Shown: in pieces, positions 1-8,518 of the stretch | Layout of the letters: each line of letters starts with the position of its first letter | How positions within the stretch are numbered: the first letter of the stretch is position 1 | Assembly: GCA_963711255.1 (NCBI GenBank) | Contig: CAVQDO010000019.1 | Location: forward strand, 1-64,000 | Direction of reading: 5' to 3' | Length of the DNA: 64,000 nucleotides | From: GCA-2746365 sp963711255 | GTDB lineage: Bacteria > Pseudomonadota > Gammaproteobacteria > SZUA-229 | Notes under the pieces: model-generated | Told to the model about the DNA's origin: nothing | Database searches by the model: none | Seen by the model: only the letters and a program-made list of their open reading frames with translations | Made by a program: the position numbers and the translations under genes

Positions 1-2821
1 TAAGAATGCCATTTTTGGCGATCAAACCAACCAGTGTAACGAGGCCGACCTGAGCGTAGATGTTCATCGTTGTGGTCCAGCCATTGGTCCAGTAGGGCGT
101 ATTTGGGTCAGGTATTTTCAACACGGTAAAGATCAGTGCGCCGAACATCGCCAACGGCACAGAGCCTGCGAGGATAACGAACGGGTCACGAAAGGAATTG
201 AACTGCACTGCCAGCACCAGAAAGATCAGCAGTACTGCTAATGAAAAGGCGGGGATAAATTTATTGCCCTCGGTACGCAACTGGCGCGACTCACCAGTGT
301 AGTCGAAGCTGTAGCCAGGTGGCAGGATTTCTCCTGCGGTTTCTTCGAGGAAAGTGAGCGCCTCATCCAGTGTGCGGGTGGTTACACCTGAAAGCTTTAC
401 CGCATTGAGCTGTTGAAAGCGGTTTAGTGAGCGGGCAACCACGTCGTGTTCGATATGTGTGACTGCCGACAACGGCACCATCTGACCATTTTCTGCAGGT
501 ACATAGATATCGCGTAACTGCTCACTGTTGAGGCGGGCATCGCGCTGGATCTGTGGAATGACTTTGTAGCTTCGACCGTCCATATTGAAACGGTTGACGA
601 AATTGCCACCGGTGGCAACGCCGAGATCAGCGCCTACCTGGGACAGGTTTAGTCCCAGTGCCGCCAGCTTGTCACGATCGAAGGTTACCGTTGCCTGCGG
701 TTGATCAATTTTCATATCGATGACAGGTGGGAACGCAAAAAGTCCGCTTTGCATTGCTTTCTGCTGCAGTGTGTTGGCGATTTTGAGCAGCTGTTTTGAG
801 TCGGCGGTTGATGTGATCAAAAACTCAACCGGGAAGTTGCTGCCACCCGGCAGTGCCGGTGGTGTTGTCATGAACACCTGGATGCCCGGTATTTTTGATA
901 CTTCGGCCTGCACATCTGGCAGGATCTGAGCCACAGTTCGATCGCGTTCGACCCAGGGTTTTACTACCATACCGCTGAAACCATCGGCACCAATCGAGGC
1001 CCCGATGGACGGTGGGAATAGAAGCTGGAAGGTGAGCGCGGTTTCCGGTACTTCGAGCATTACTTCTTCGGCGGCTTTCGAATAGACCGCGTTCTGGTCT
1101 GTGGTGGCATTGGCAGAGGTATTGATGATACCGAACAGCACACTCTGATCTTCGGATGGTGCCAGTTCATTAGGTGACATGATGAACATCGGAATAGTGC
1201 ACAGGCTGACCACGGCCCACACCAGGTAAACGGCTGGGCGGGCGGCGAGTGTCGTGCCGAGGGCATCTCCATAAGCGATTCGCAGTCTGTCGAAACGGTG
1301 ATTAAGCCAACCGGTCAGGCCGCGCTCTTCATCCTCTGCGCTACGCAACAGATGGGCGGACATGGTCGGTGACAAGGTCAGTGCAACGATGCCAGATATG
1401 GTCACGGCACCCGCTAAAGTAAATGCAAACTCGCGAAATAGCGCACCCGTCAGGCCACCCTGCAAGCCAATAGGAATGTACACCGCTACCAGGGTGACGG
1501 TCATGGCGATGACCGGTGCAACCAGTTCACGTGCACCGAGCATGGCGGCTTCAAGTGGCGTGCGACCTTCGCGCAGATGCCGCTCGACGTTTTCGACCAC
1601 GACGATGGCATCGTCGACCACCAGTCCAACTGAAAGCACGATGGCTAGCAGTGTTAGCAGGTTGAGCGTAAAGCCAAACGCCTGCATCAAAAAGATGCTT
1701 CCTATCAGCGAAACCGGGATTGCCATCACCGGAATCAGTACTGAGCGAAACGAACCGAGGAACAGGAAGATCACCACTATCACAATCAGCAGGGTGTCGA
1801 TCAAGGTGTTAGTCACCTCGTCGATAGCATCACTGACGTAGGCCGAAGAATCGTAACCGATGCTGGCATCAAGTCCAGCGGGCAGGTCATGTTGCAACTT
1901 GTCGAGTTCGACACGCACACCATCGATTACCTCGATGATGTTGGCATTGGGCTGCGGGAATACACCAGCAAATACCGCTGTCTGTCCTGAATAACGCACC
2001 AGTGTGTCGTAGTCTTCGGAACCCAGTTCGACATCTGCAATATCTTGCAGACGCACGATGATGTCATCTTTCTGATAGATGACCAGACGGCGGAATTCTT
2101 CGGCACTGTGAAGATCGGTGTTCGCGGCTAATTTGGTTTGTACCAGTGCGCCCTTGGTGCTGCCGATTGCCGCCAGATAGTTGTTAGCAGCGAGAGCCTG
2201 CTGAACCTGCGAGGGACTGATACCCAATGCCGCCATGCGCTTGGGCTTGAGCCAGATGCGCATAGCAAAGGTACGGGCACCGAAGATTTCGATGCGTTGC
2301 ACGCCGGTGACTGCGGCAAGACGCGGCTGCACCACACGGTCGAGATAGTCGGTTATCTGTTCCTGCGAAAGGATATCAGATGAGAAGCTCAGATAAGCCG
2401 CTGCGAATTCCGAATCGGCCGACTGTACACTGATTGCAGGAACCTGAGCCTCGATGGGCAAGTCACTTCGAACCTGATCAACTTTGGATGAGATGTCGGC
2501 CAGTGCTTTGGTCGAATCATAATTGAGCTTGAGCCGGGCGGTAATAATTGAGATGCCTTGCAAACTTTTAGACTCGACATAATCAATACCTTCGGCTGCA
2601 CCAATGGCTCGCTCTAATGGTGTCGTGATGAAACCGCGCACCAATTCTGCACTGGCACCGACATAAACGGTCGAAATTTGTACGGATGCATTTTCGCTGA
2701 GTGGATACTGACGCACACTTAACGAATTCCACGCGCTAAATCCGGCAATGAGAATAATCAGGTTGAGCACGATCGCTAACACCGGGCGCCGGATAAACAG
2801 GTCAGTAAAAATATTTCCCAT
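1..2821 (-). CDS. RND-family multidrug efflux permease, 3' end outside window
   Basis: Inner-membrane proton-driven pump of the AcrB/MexB type, which exports hydrophobic substrates with a membrane-fusion protein and an outer-membrane channel. The reading frame is open from ATG at 2821 to the window edge (940 codons), so only about the last 90-100 residues are missing. The N-terminus MGNIFTDLFIRRPVLA is typical of the family. The TM4 motif VVDDAIVVVEN carries the paired proton-relay aspartates, and the TM10 motif LIAKNGIL keeps the relay lysine, so this is the hydrophobic/amphiphilic-substrate class and not a metal pump. It follows the fusion-protein gene by 11 bases and must be cotranscribed with it. 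No outer-membrane channel gene is visible. The substrate cannot be read from sequence. Confidence 0.95.
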   Translation of the reverse strand, partial: MGNIFTDLFIRRPVLAIVLNLIILIAGFSAWNSLSVRQYPLSENASVQISTVYVGASAELVRGFITTPLERAIGAAEGIDYVESKSLQGISIITARLKLNYDSTKALADISSKVDQVRSDLPIEAQVPAISVQSADSEFAAAYLSFSSDILSQEQITDYLDRVVQPRLAAVTGVQRIEIFGARTFAMRIWLKPKRMAALGISPSQVQQALAANNYLAAIGSTKGALVQTKLAANTDLHSAEEFRRLVIYQKDDIIVRLQDIADVELGSEDYDTLVRYSGQTAVFAGVFPQPNANIIEVIDGVRVELDKLQHDLPAGLDASIGYDSSAYVSDAIDEVTNTLIDTLLIVIVVIFLFLGSFRSVLIPVMAIPVSLIGSIFLMQAFGFTLNLLTLLAIVLSVGLVVDDAIVVVENVERHLREGRTPLEAAMLGARELVAPVIAMTVTLVAVYIPIGLQGGLTGALFREFAFTLAGAVTISGIVALTLSPTMSAHLLRSAEDEERGLTGWLNHRFDRLRIAYGDALGTTLAARPAVYLVWAVVSLCTIPMFIMSPNELAPSEDQSVLFGIINTSANATTDQNAVYSKAAEEVMLEVPETALTFQLLFPPSIGASIGADGFSGMVVKPWVERDRTVAQILPDVQAEVSKIPGIQVFMTTPPALPGGSNFPVEFLITSTADSKQLLKIANTLQQKAMQSGLFAFPPVIDMKIDQPQATVTFDRDKLAALGLNLSQVGADLGVATGGNFVNRFNMDGRSYKVIPQIQRDARLNSEQLRDIYVPAENGQMVPLSAVTHIEHDVVARSLNRFQQLNAVKLSGVTTRTLDEALTFLEETAGEILPPGYSFDYTGESRQLRTEGNKFIPAFSLAVLLIFLVLAVQFNSFRDPFVILAGSVPLAMFGALIFTVLKIPDPNTPYWTNGWTTTMNIYAQVGLVTLVGLIAKNGIL

Positions 2822-2832
2822 GACGATGTTAC

Positions 2833-3963
2833 TCAGGAATTAGACGGATGCGGGTCGAGACTGGGTTTTGGCGCCAGCGTATTATCGATGATGACTTTCA
2901 TGCCACTGCGAAGTTTAAATACGCCACTGGTGACTACAGTTTCGCCAGCCTTCAGGCCATCGATAACATCGACAAAATCACCACGTGACTGTCCCAGACG
3001 GACAAACTGTTGACGTAGCACTTTTTCAGTCTCACCGGACTGTTCGTTTTCCTGCTCTTCTATGACGAAGACTGAATCACCAAAAGTGGCATACGCAATG
3101 GCAGTTGCAATTATCGGCAATACCTTCTCCTTTTCAGGCATAACCACAGAGGCGTTGGCAAACATACCTGCGCGTAGTGCTTCATCGGGGTTCGCAACCT
3201 TTGCACGCACTCTTACACTACGTGTTGTGATATCCACCTCAGGGTTACTGGCAAGTATGTTACCGACAAAGGTAACGTCGGGTGCGGCATCAACGGTTAC
3301 CCGTACTTCCAGGCCAGGCTTTAAACGCAGAAGAGTTTTCTGCGGAATCGAAAAATCGACATAGATCGGATCGAGTGTCTGCAAGGACACGATAGCATCT
3401 CCCTCACTTAAGATTTGACCAAGGTTAACCTGTCGCAGTCCCAGTCGACCTGAAAACGGAGCTCGAATCGTTTTTTTCGCGATCAATGCGCTTACGTTAT
3501 GCGCGTCCGCGACTGTCTCCTTTACTTTCGCCTCAGCACTGTCCAGGGCATCTTGCGAAGTTAAGTTCTGTTTATTGAGCTTACGTACCCGGGTGAGACT
3601 CGCTTTGGCAAAGGCAGAGGTGGCTTCTGCTGAAGCGAGTTGAGCATCTTCACTGGCTGTATCCAGCTGGATTAAGACATCACCCTTTTTTACCAGCGAA
3701 CCAGATTCAAAATCAATCTGCGTTACCCGTCCACTGGTTTCGGCACTGACATTAACACCCTGTACCGCCGTTACTGTGGCTGTGGCGATAATCATTTGTT
3801 CCCACTGTCTGTCTTCCACCAACATGGCGGTAACAGTTTCAGGTGGTAGCACCATGTTTTGGGCTGCTTCGCCCATTGCCGTAAACTGACCAAGTTTGGC
3901 GAAGGTAATGGCTCCGATAAGGATAGACACTGCAATTGTGGTCAGGAGTATTTTTTTCAACAT
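2833..3963 (-). CDS. RND efflux membrane-fusion protein (HlyD/AcrA family)
   Basis: Periplasmic adaptor that links the RND permease downstream to an outer-membrane channel. I start it at ATG 3963 (MLKKILLTTIAVSILIGA), which gives an N-terminal membrane anchor or signal and 376 residues, normal for the family. The frame remains open upstream to a TTG at 4059 and an ATG at 4041, but those add a hydrophilic stretch before the signal and are unlikely. After the anchor come a lipoyl/barrel-sandwich half (SAETSGRVTQIDFESGSLV), an alpha-helical hairpin (about residues 95-150), the second lipoyl half (IRAPFSGRLGLRQVNLGQ) and beta-barrel and membrane-proximal domains. First gene of a two-gene operon with the permease. 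Confidence 0.93.
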   Translation of the reverse strand: MLKKILLTTIAVSILIGAITFAKLGQFTAMGEAAQNMVLPPETVTAMLVEDRQWEQMIIATATVTAVQGVNVSAETSGRVTQIDFESGSLVKKGDVLIQLDTASEDAQLASAEATSAFAKASLTRVRKLNKQNLTSQDALDSAEAKVKETVADAHNVSALIAKKTIRAPFSGRLGLRQVNLGQILSEGDAIVSLQTLDPIYVDFSIPQKTLLRLKPGLEVRVTVDAAPDVTFVGNILASNPEVDITTRSVRVRAKVANPDEALRAGMFANASVVMPEKEKVLPIIATAIAYATFGDSVFVIEEQENEQSGETEKVLRQQFVRLGQSRGDFVDVIDGLKAGETVVTSGVFKLRSGMKVIIDNTLAPKPSLDPHPSNS

Positions 3964-4075
3964 GAGTCTGTCATAGGGTTTGTGATTAAATACATTTTCC
4001 GATGATACATCAATGTAATTCCAATGGGCATAAATGTCCATTTTTTGTTCAGAAGTCAACTGTTAGGGAAAACAA

Positions 4076-4165
4076 TGGGGTCAGACTCGATTGATCCGCG
4101 AGACCTCCCAGGCCACTATTAATTTACCTTCTCGGCGCGGCCGATACCAGATCAACAACCTCTTT
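4076..4165 (+). repeat. Possible decayed RAYT (IS200-like) flank
   Basis: The stretch GGGGTCAGACTCGATTGA followed some 40 bases later by a GCGCGGCCG...TACCAGATC string resembles sequence often found around REP-associated tyrosine transposase genes, whose proteins commonly begin MARPLRYQI. No open frame survives. The family link rests on memory of this motif, and it is a weak call. Confidence 0.25.
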
Positions 4166-4253
4166 TGAACTGTCTAACACCACGTAAATGACGGGTTCGG
4201 CCCTGCACTCACAGCCCGCACCCGATGATTTCCAACATTTCAAGCTGAGATTA

Positions 4254-4283
4254 ATTACATTACATACGATTACAAACTGTTAC
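4254..4283. promoter_or_regulatory. Direct repeats of RTTAC with 10-base period
   Basis: ATTAC occurs at 4254, 4259 and 4269, and GTTAC at 4279 (GTAAY on the minus strand). A period of one helical turn is the usual layout of OmpR/CpxR-type response-regulator sites. The array lies about 290 bases upstream of the efflux operon start and 270 upstream of mrpE, so either operon could be the target. Confidence 0.4.
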
Positions 4284-4554
4284 AAAGCCAATCCGCATAT
4301 GAACCACTGCATGAGCTACATTAGTAATAATGGCGATAGATAATTAGAAAGGGAAGCCGGATGTTATTTCATGAATAGCGTAAACCTTCGCTAAATCACA
4401 CGATATGCCCTACCATTCCGATAAAGAAGGCTAAAAGAAAAATACTAGAAAATTAGTCTATAAACACGTTAGAATCCTTCATCTTGTAGGTATTTCGCTA
4501 ATTCCGTACTAATGGCATCCACGATGGTTTTTTTACCATCACGAGTATATATAA

Positions 4555-5025
4555 ATGCGACACACCATTATGCTCTTCTTGACTCTGGCCGCTTTCTGGT
4601 TGGCAAATTCAGGTCATTACACAGCTCTCATGGTAACGCTTGGGGCAGTATCTATTATATTTGTGATTCTCATTGCACACAGGATGGATGTTGTTGATCA
4701 CGAAGCCCAGCCATTGCACCTCACGCTTAAAATCCCGGCATATTTCGCCTGGCTTGCCAAAGAAATTGTTCTTGCCAACCTGGTTGTAGTCAAACATATC
4801 TGGCTTGGCAATAAGTCCATCTCGCCAGGTTTTACCACCATCACCGCCAGCCAGAAAACGGATATGGGTAAGGTTATCTATGCAAATTCGATTACCCTGA
4901 CACCTGGCACAGTTACGGTTAATCTCGATGGTGATAAATTTCTGGTGCACGCCTTAATAAGTGAATCGATTGACGAGCTGAAAAAGGGCGAGATGGACCG
5001 ACGCGTGAGCCAGCTGGAAGACTAA
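4555..5025 (+). CDS. mrpE: Mrp/Mnh cation antiporter subunit E
   Basis: 156-residue membrane subunit of a multi-subunit Na+(K+)/H+ antiporter. Two N-terminal hydrophobic helices (residues 1-20 and 25-42) are followed by the cytoplasmic MrpE fold with the family block KIPAYFAWLAKEIVLANLVV and the late motif NSITLTPGTVTVNLDGD. Length and order are standard for MrpE. It opens the operon, and the next gene starts at the base of its stop codon (TAATGATA arrangement), so translation is coupled. A TTG or other start further upstream is not supported. Confidence 0.93.
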   Translation: MRHTIMLFLTLAAFWLANSGHYTALMVTLGAVSIIFVILIAHRMDVVDHEAQPLHLTLKIPAYFAWLAKEIVLANLVVVKHIWLGNKSISPGFTTITASQKTDMGKVIYANSITLTPGTVTVNLDGDKFLVHALISESIDELKKGEMDRRVSQLED

Positions 5026-5300
5026 TGATAATAGCAGCCACCCTGGCGATACTAGTTGTAATGATTATGGCAATCATCCGTGCGACTATAGGACCAACAC
5101 TCTATGATCGCGTACTTGCCGTCAATATGTTTGGCACCAAAACCGTACTGCTGATCTCACTGCTTGGTTTTGTCATGGGCCGTCCTGAATTTCTCGATAT
5201 CGCTATCGTTTACTCGCTCATCAACTTTATCAGTGTTATCGGTGTGCTTCGTTATTCGGACCATTTCACATTAAAACAGCACGGACAACAGAAGAAGTGA
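5025..5300 (+). CDS. mrpF: Mrp/Mnh cation antiporter subunit F
   Basis: 91-residue protein with three predicted membrane helices. The conserved family block RATIGPTLYDRVLAVNMFGT sits at residues 19-38, as in MrpF proteins, where it contains the conserved Asp. It overlaps mrpE by one base and mrpG by four (GTGA). It belongs to the small-subunit half of the antiporter complex, with E, G, B and C. Confidence 0.93.
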   Translation: MIIAATLAILVVMIMAIIRATIGPTLYDRVLAVNMFGTKTVLLISLLGFVMGRPEFLDIAIVYSLINFISVIGVLRYSDHFTLKQHGQQKK

Positions 5301-5638
5301 TTGATACCTTAATACAGTTAAGCAGTTCACTGTGTCTGTTTATAGGATGTTTCCTGATCCTTTCAGGTGGGGTAGGCATATTGCGATTCCCTAATTTTTA
5401 TAGCCGCATGCATGCGGCAGGTGTAACGGATACTTTAGCCACTACGATGATTATGATTGGTTTAATATTATACAATCAAGATTTTATGGTGGATGTAAAA
5501 CTGGTAATCATTCTACTGATGACGTTATTTATCAGCCCTACAGCCGGCCACGCTTTAGCTAATGCTGCCATGCACAAAGATCTGACAAAGCAGAATGAGC
5601 AAAAATCTAACAACGAGAATACGCCATCGAATCCCTGA
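5297..5638 (+). CDS. mrpG: Mrp/Mnh cation antiporter subunit G
   Basis: 113-residue membrane protein starting at GTG 5297, inside the stop of mrpF. The block GVGILRFPNFYSRMHAAGVT at residues 25-45 is the MrpG signature, and three hydrophobic helices are evident. The C-terminal 20 residues are hydrophilic and poorly conserved. Its stop overlaps the likely start of the following A-terminal/B fusion gene. Confidence 0.93.
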   Translation: MIDTLIQLSSSLCLFIGCFLILSGGVGILRFPNFYSRMHAAGVTDTLATTMIMIGLILYNQDFMVDVKLVIILLMTLFISPTAGHALANAAMHKDLTKQNEQKSNNENTPSNP

Positions 5639-6678
5639 TTAACATTGTCCTACTGGCTTTTCTGGTCGGCGTCGCTTTTGCCATAGTCTGGATGAAAGAC
5701 CTGCTGGCAGTTGTTATGCTCACTGGCGTATACAGTCTGCTATCGGCTGGCTTCTTCGTCACTATGGATGCCGTGGACGTCGCATTCACCGAAGCTGCGG
5801 TCGGCGCAGGCATTTCAACCCTGCTCATGCTGGTGGCGGTTACCATGACTGGACGCGCAGAAAATCACGCACGCCATAAACCTGCATTGGCGTTAGCGGT
5901 GGTTATTGTTACTGGCAGCCTGTTGATTTACGGCACGCTGGATATGCCCTATTTTGGATCGGCCGATGCACCTATCCACCACCATGTTGCACCGCGTTAC
6001 ATTAACGACTCCATGCAGGAAATCGGCATACCGAATATCGTCACGTCTGTACTCGCAAGCTATCGAGCTTTCGATACCTTTGGTGAAGTAGTCGTTATCT
6101 TTACCGCAGGCATGGGTGTGCTGGCACTTTTATCAATAGTACGTCGCCCTAGAAATAAAGACCAGGAAACTGCAGAAATTGATACATTCAATGATTCAAT
6201 GCATCAACAGCATTTAATCCTGCGCATCGTCAGTAAAATATTACTGCCCTTTATTATGTTATTTGCACTGTATGTGCAATTTCACGGGGACTTTGGGCCG
6301 GGCGGCGGTTTTCAGGCCGGGGTGATTTTTGCCGCCGCTATTATTCTTTATACCATGCTGTTCGGTATGAGTACTGCACACCGCGTGATCAATCAGTCCT
6401 TTATTCAATTACTCGCAGCCAGCGGCGTTTTACTTTATGGAAGTGTAGGCGTAGTTTCCCTGCTGAACGGAAAAAGCTTTCTTGATTACAGCGCCTTGGC
6501 AGCTGACCCGGTCGCAGGCCAGCACCTGGGCATACTATTGATCGAACTGGGTGTAGGTCTCACTGTGGCATCTGTCATGACCATTATCTTTTTTAATTTT
6601 GCGGGCCGCAGGAAAAACGCACCGAGGCAGGAAGATAATGAAATACATAATAACAACGCAGAGAATAATAAATCATAA
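5635..6678 (+). CDS. mrpB: Mrp antiporter fusion of MrpA C-terminal (MbhD/MbhE-like) and MrpB
   Basis: Membrane subunit joining the MbhD- and MbhE-like parts that end MrpA in classical operons (DAVDVAFTEAAVGAGIST, near residue 50) to an MnhB domain (FHGDFGPGGGFQAGVIFAAA, in the C-terminal half). The first ATG is at 5692, but the frame is open back to 5611 and the residues before that ATG (LINIVLLAFLVGVAFAIVW) form the first helix that homologues have. I therefore place the start at CTG 5635, overlapping the mrpG stop as CTGA; ATT 5638 is an alternative. With the ATG start the protein is 328 residues and lacks that helix. Start position is uncertain; identity is not. Confidence 0.88.
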   Translation: MINIVLLAFLVGVAFAIVWMKDLLAVVMLTGVYSLLSAGFFVTMDAVDVAFTEAAVGAGISTLLMLVAVTMTGRAENHARHKPALALAVVIVTGSLLIYGTLDMPYFGSADAPIHHHVAPRYINDSMQEIGIPNIVTSVLASYRAFDTFGEVVVIFTAGMGVLALLSIVRRPRNKDQETAEIDTFNDSMHQQHLILRIVSKILLPFIMLFALYVQFHGDFGPGGGFQAGVIFAAAIILYTMLFGMSTAHRVINQSFIQLLAASGVLLYGSVGVVSLLNGKSFLDYSALAADPVAGQHLGILLIELGVGLTVASVMTIIFFNFAGRRKNAPRQEDNEIHNNNAENNKS

Positions 6679-7031
6679 TGTTAATGGGGCTCTATAACGA
6701 CTGGATTGTAGTGGTACTGATGATGGTCGGGTTTTATATCGTTATCGCCCATGGCAACCTGATAAAGAAGATCGTTGGCCTGAGCATTTTCCAGACCTCG
6801 GTTTTTATCTTTTATATCAGCATAGCTAAAGTCGACGGAGGCAGCGCCCCAATTCTGGCCGAGAACATAAACCAGTATTCAAACCCCTTGCCGCACGTTT
6901 TAATTCTCACCGCAATTGTAGTCGGTATTGCCACCACAGCTTTGGCCCTCGCCCTGACGGTGCGTATCAAAGAAGCCTACGGCAGTATCGAAGAAGAAGA
7001 AATACAGAAAAAGGATAACGAGGATTGTTAG
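6678..7031 (+). CDS. mrpC: Mrp/Mnh cation antiporter subunit C (NuoK-like)
   Basis: 117-residue homologue of complex I subunit NuoK with three membrane helices. The family segments GLYNDWIVVVLMMVGFYIVI and LPHVLILTAIVVGIATTALA are clear. It overlaps the previous gene by one base and the next by seven. An acidic tail (SIEEEEIQKKDNEDC) ends the protein. Confidence 0.93.
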   Translation: MLMGLYNDWIVVVLMMVGFYIVIAHGNLIKKIVGLSIFQTSVFIFYISIAKVDGGSAPILAENINQYSNPLPHVLILTAIVVGIATTALALALTVRIKEAYGSIEEEEIQKKDNEDC

Positions 7032-8518
7032 TCCATTTTCCGATATTACAGGTCATTGTGCCGCTGATGGCGGCGCCGCTGTGCCTGTTATTATCACGAC
7101 CCCGCCTGGTATGGCTGTTTACTTTAATGGTCAGCGGCCTGGCGTTTCTGATCAGCGCCAGCCTGTTACAGCAGGTGATGACATCGGGCACTATCACCTA
7201 CGAACTGGGTGGCTGGGAGGCCCCATGGGGAATCGAATATCGTATCGACCAGCTCAATGCACTGGTATTACTGATTATTACAGCGCTCAGTACGGTTGTA
7301 CTTTTTGCTGCACATACCAGTATCGAAAAAGAAATTCCCGCAGACCGGCATACTCTATTTTACGTTTTATACCTGCTAACCCTGTCCGGTATGCTGGGCA
7401 TAGTGGCAACAGGCGATGCATTTAATGTCTTTGTCTTCCTGGAAATATCCTCACTGTCAGCTTATGCCCTGATTGCACTGGGCAAGGACAGGCGTGCACT
7501 TTGGGCCTCATATCAATATTTAATTATGGGCACCATCGGTGCCACCTTTATTTTGATTGGTATCGGTTTAATGTACCAGTTGACCGGCACCCTGAATATG
7601 GAAGACCTCTCCAGGCGCCTGCCCGAAGTGGAACATACACGCACCGCGTTTACTGCTTTTGCTTTTGTTATCGTCGGCATCTGCCTGAAGCTGGCACTGT
7701 TCCCGCTTCATCTATGGCTGCCCAATGCTTATGCTTATGCGCCCTCGATAGTGACAGCCTTCTTTGCGGCGACGGCGACCAAGGTTGCGATCTATTTGCT
7801 TATCCGCTTTACCTTTTCCATATTTGGCCTTTCCTTTTCTTTCACTGCTGTGCCGCTGCAGATCCTGTTTCTGGTACTGGGATTAGTGGGTATATTTGCA
7901 GCATCGACCGCTGCCATCTATCAAGGCAATGTCAAACATCTGTTTGCTTACTCAAGTATCGCTCAGATTGGTTACATGATCGTCGGTTACAGCATGACCA
8001 CTATTACCGGTTTAACAGCAACCCTGTTACACATGTTTAATCATGCCCTGATGAAAGGCGCCCTGTTTTTAGCATTAGCTGCGGTGATGCACCGTATCGG
8101 CAGTGTCCAGTTGACTCAGTTTCATGGACTGGGTCGTCAGATGCCCCTTACCATGGCAGCCATCGTCATCGGTGGCTTAAGCTTAATAGGGGTTCCGTTA
8201 ACGGTAGGTTTTGTCAGCAAATGGTACCTGATCCTGGCAACCATCGAAAATGGCTGGTGGCCTGTCGCGGTACTCATCCTGTTAGGTTCGCTGTTAGCCG
8301 TTGTATATGTGTGGCGTATCGTTGAAGCCGCCTATTTCAAGGCGCCGTTAGCCGGCAGCGAAACGATTCGGGAGGCCCCGCTATCATTCCTGATACCCAT
8401 CTGGATACTGGTCATCGCCAACATCTATTTCGGTATCGATACCCGTCTTAGCGTTCAGGTAGCACAGGCCGCTTCGCAGAGTTTATTTGCAACAGACCTG
8501 TCGGCAGTAACGCCATGA
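7025..8518 (+). CDS. mrpD: Mrp antiporter subunit D (NuoN/M-like), first of three
   Basis: 497-residue, about 14-helix proton-translocating subunit of the NuoL/M/N family. It starts at TTG 7025 inside mrpC; homologues share the residues from this start (LVHFPILQVIVPLMAAPLC), so the internal GTG at 7058 and ATG at 7067 are less likely. The channel residues are present: TM5 glutamate in FVFLEISSLSAYAL, TM7 lysine in GICLKLALFPLHLWLPNAY and TM8 lysine in ATATKVAIYLLIRF. It overlaps the next gene by four bases. Confidence 0.93.
   Translation: MLVHFPILQVIVPLMAAPLCLLLSRPRLVWLFTLMVSGLAFLISASLLQQVMTSGTITYELGGWEAPWGIEYRIDQLNALVLLIITALSTVVLFAAHTSIEKEIPADRHTLFYVLYLLTLSGMLGIVATGDAFNVFVFLEISSLSAYALIALGKDRRALWASYQYLIMGTIGATFILIGIGLMYQLTGTLNMEDLSRRLPEVEHTRTAFTAFAFVIVGICLKLALFPLHLWLPNAYAYAPSIVTAFFAATATKVAIYLLIRFTFSIFGLSFSFTAVPLQILFLVLGLVGIFAASTAAIYQGNVKHLFAYSSIAQIGYMIVGYSMTTITGLTATLLHMFNHALMKGALFLALAAVMHRIGSVQLTQFHGLGRQMPLTMAAIVIGGLSLIGVPLTVGFVSKWYLILATIENGWWPVAVLILLGSLLAVVYVWRIVEAAYFKAPLAGSETIREAPLSFLIPIWILVIANIYFGIDTRLSVQVAQAASQSLFATDLSAVTP

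Larger units (their letters stand above)
3964..4554. other. Divergent intergenic region between efflux and Mrp operons
   Basis: 591 bases without a convincing gene. It holds a short sequence resembling the flank and start of an IS200-type (RAYT) transposase gene near 4076-4165, a set of ATTAC/GTTAC direct repeats at 4254-4283, and a small inverted repeat (GATGGT/ACCATC around 4523-4540) just upstream of mrpE. Promoters for both divergent operons should lie here, but I cannot assign them confidently. Confidence 0.6.

Noticed and set aside
1362..1841. Plus-strand frame of 159 codons within the first RND permease
   Set aside because: Ser/Thr/Met-rich shadow of the permease, which is open and conserved on the other strand.
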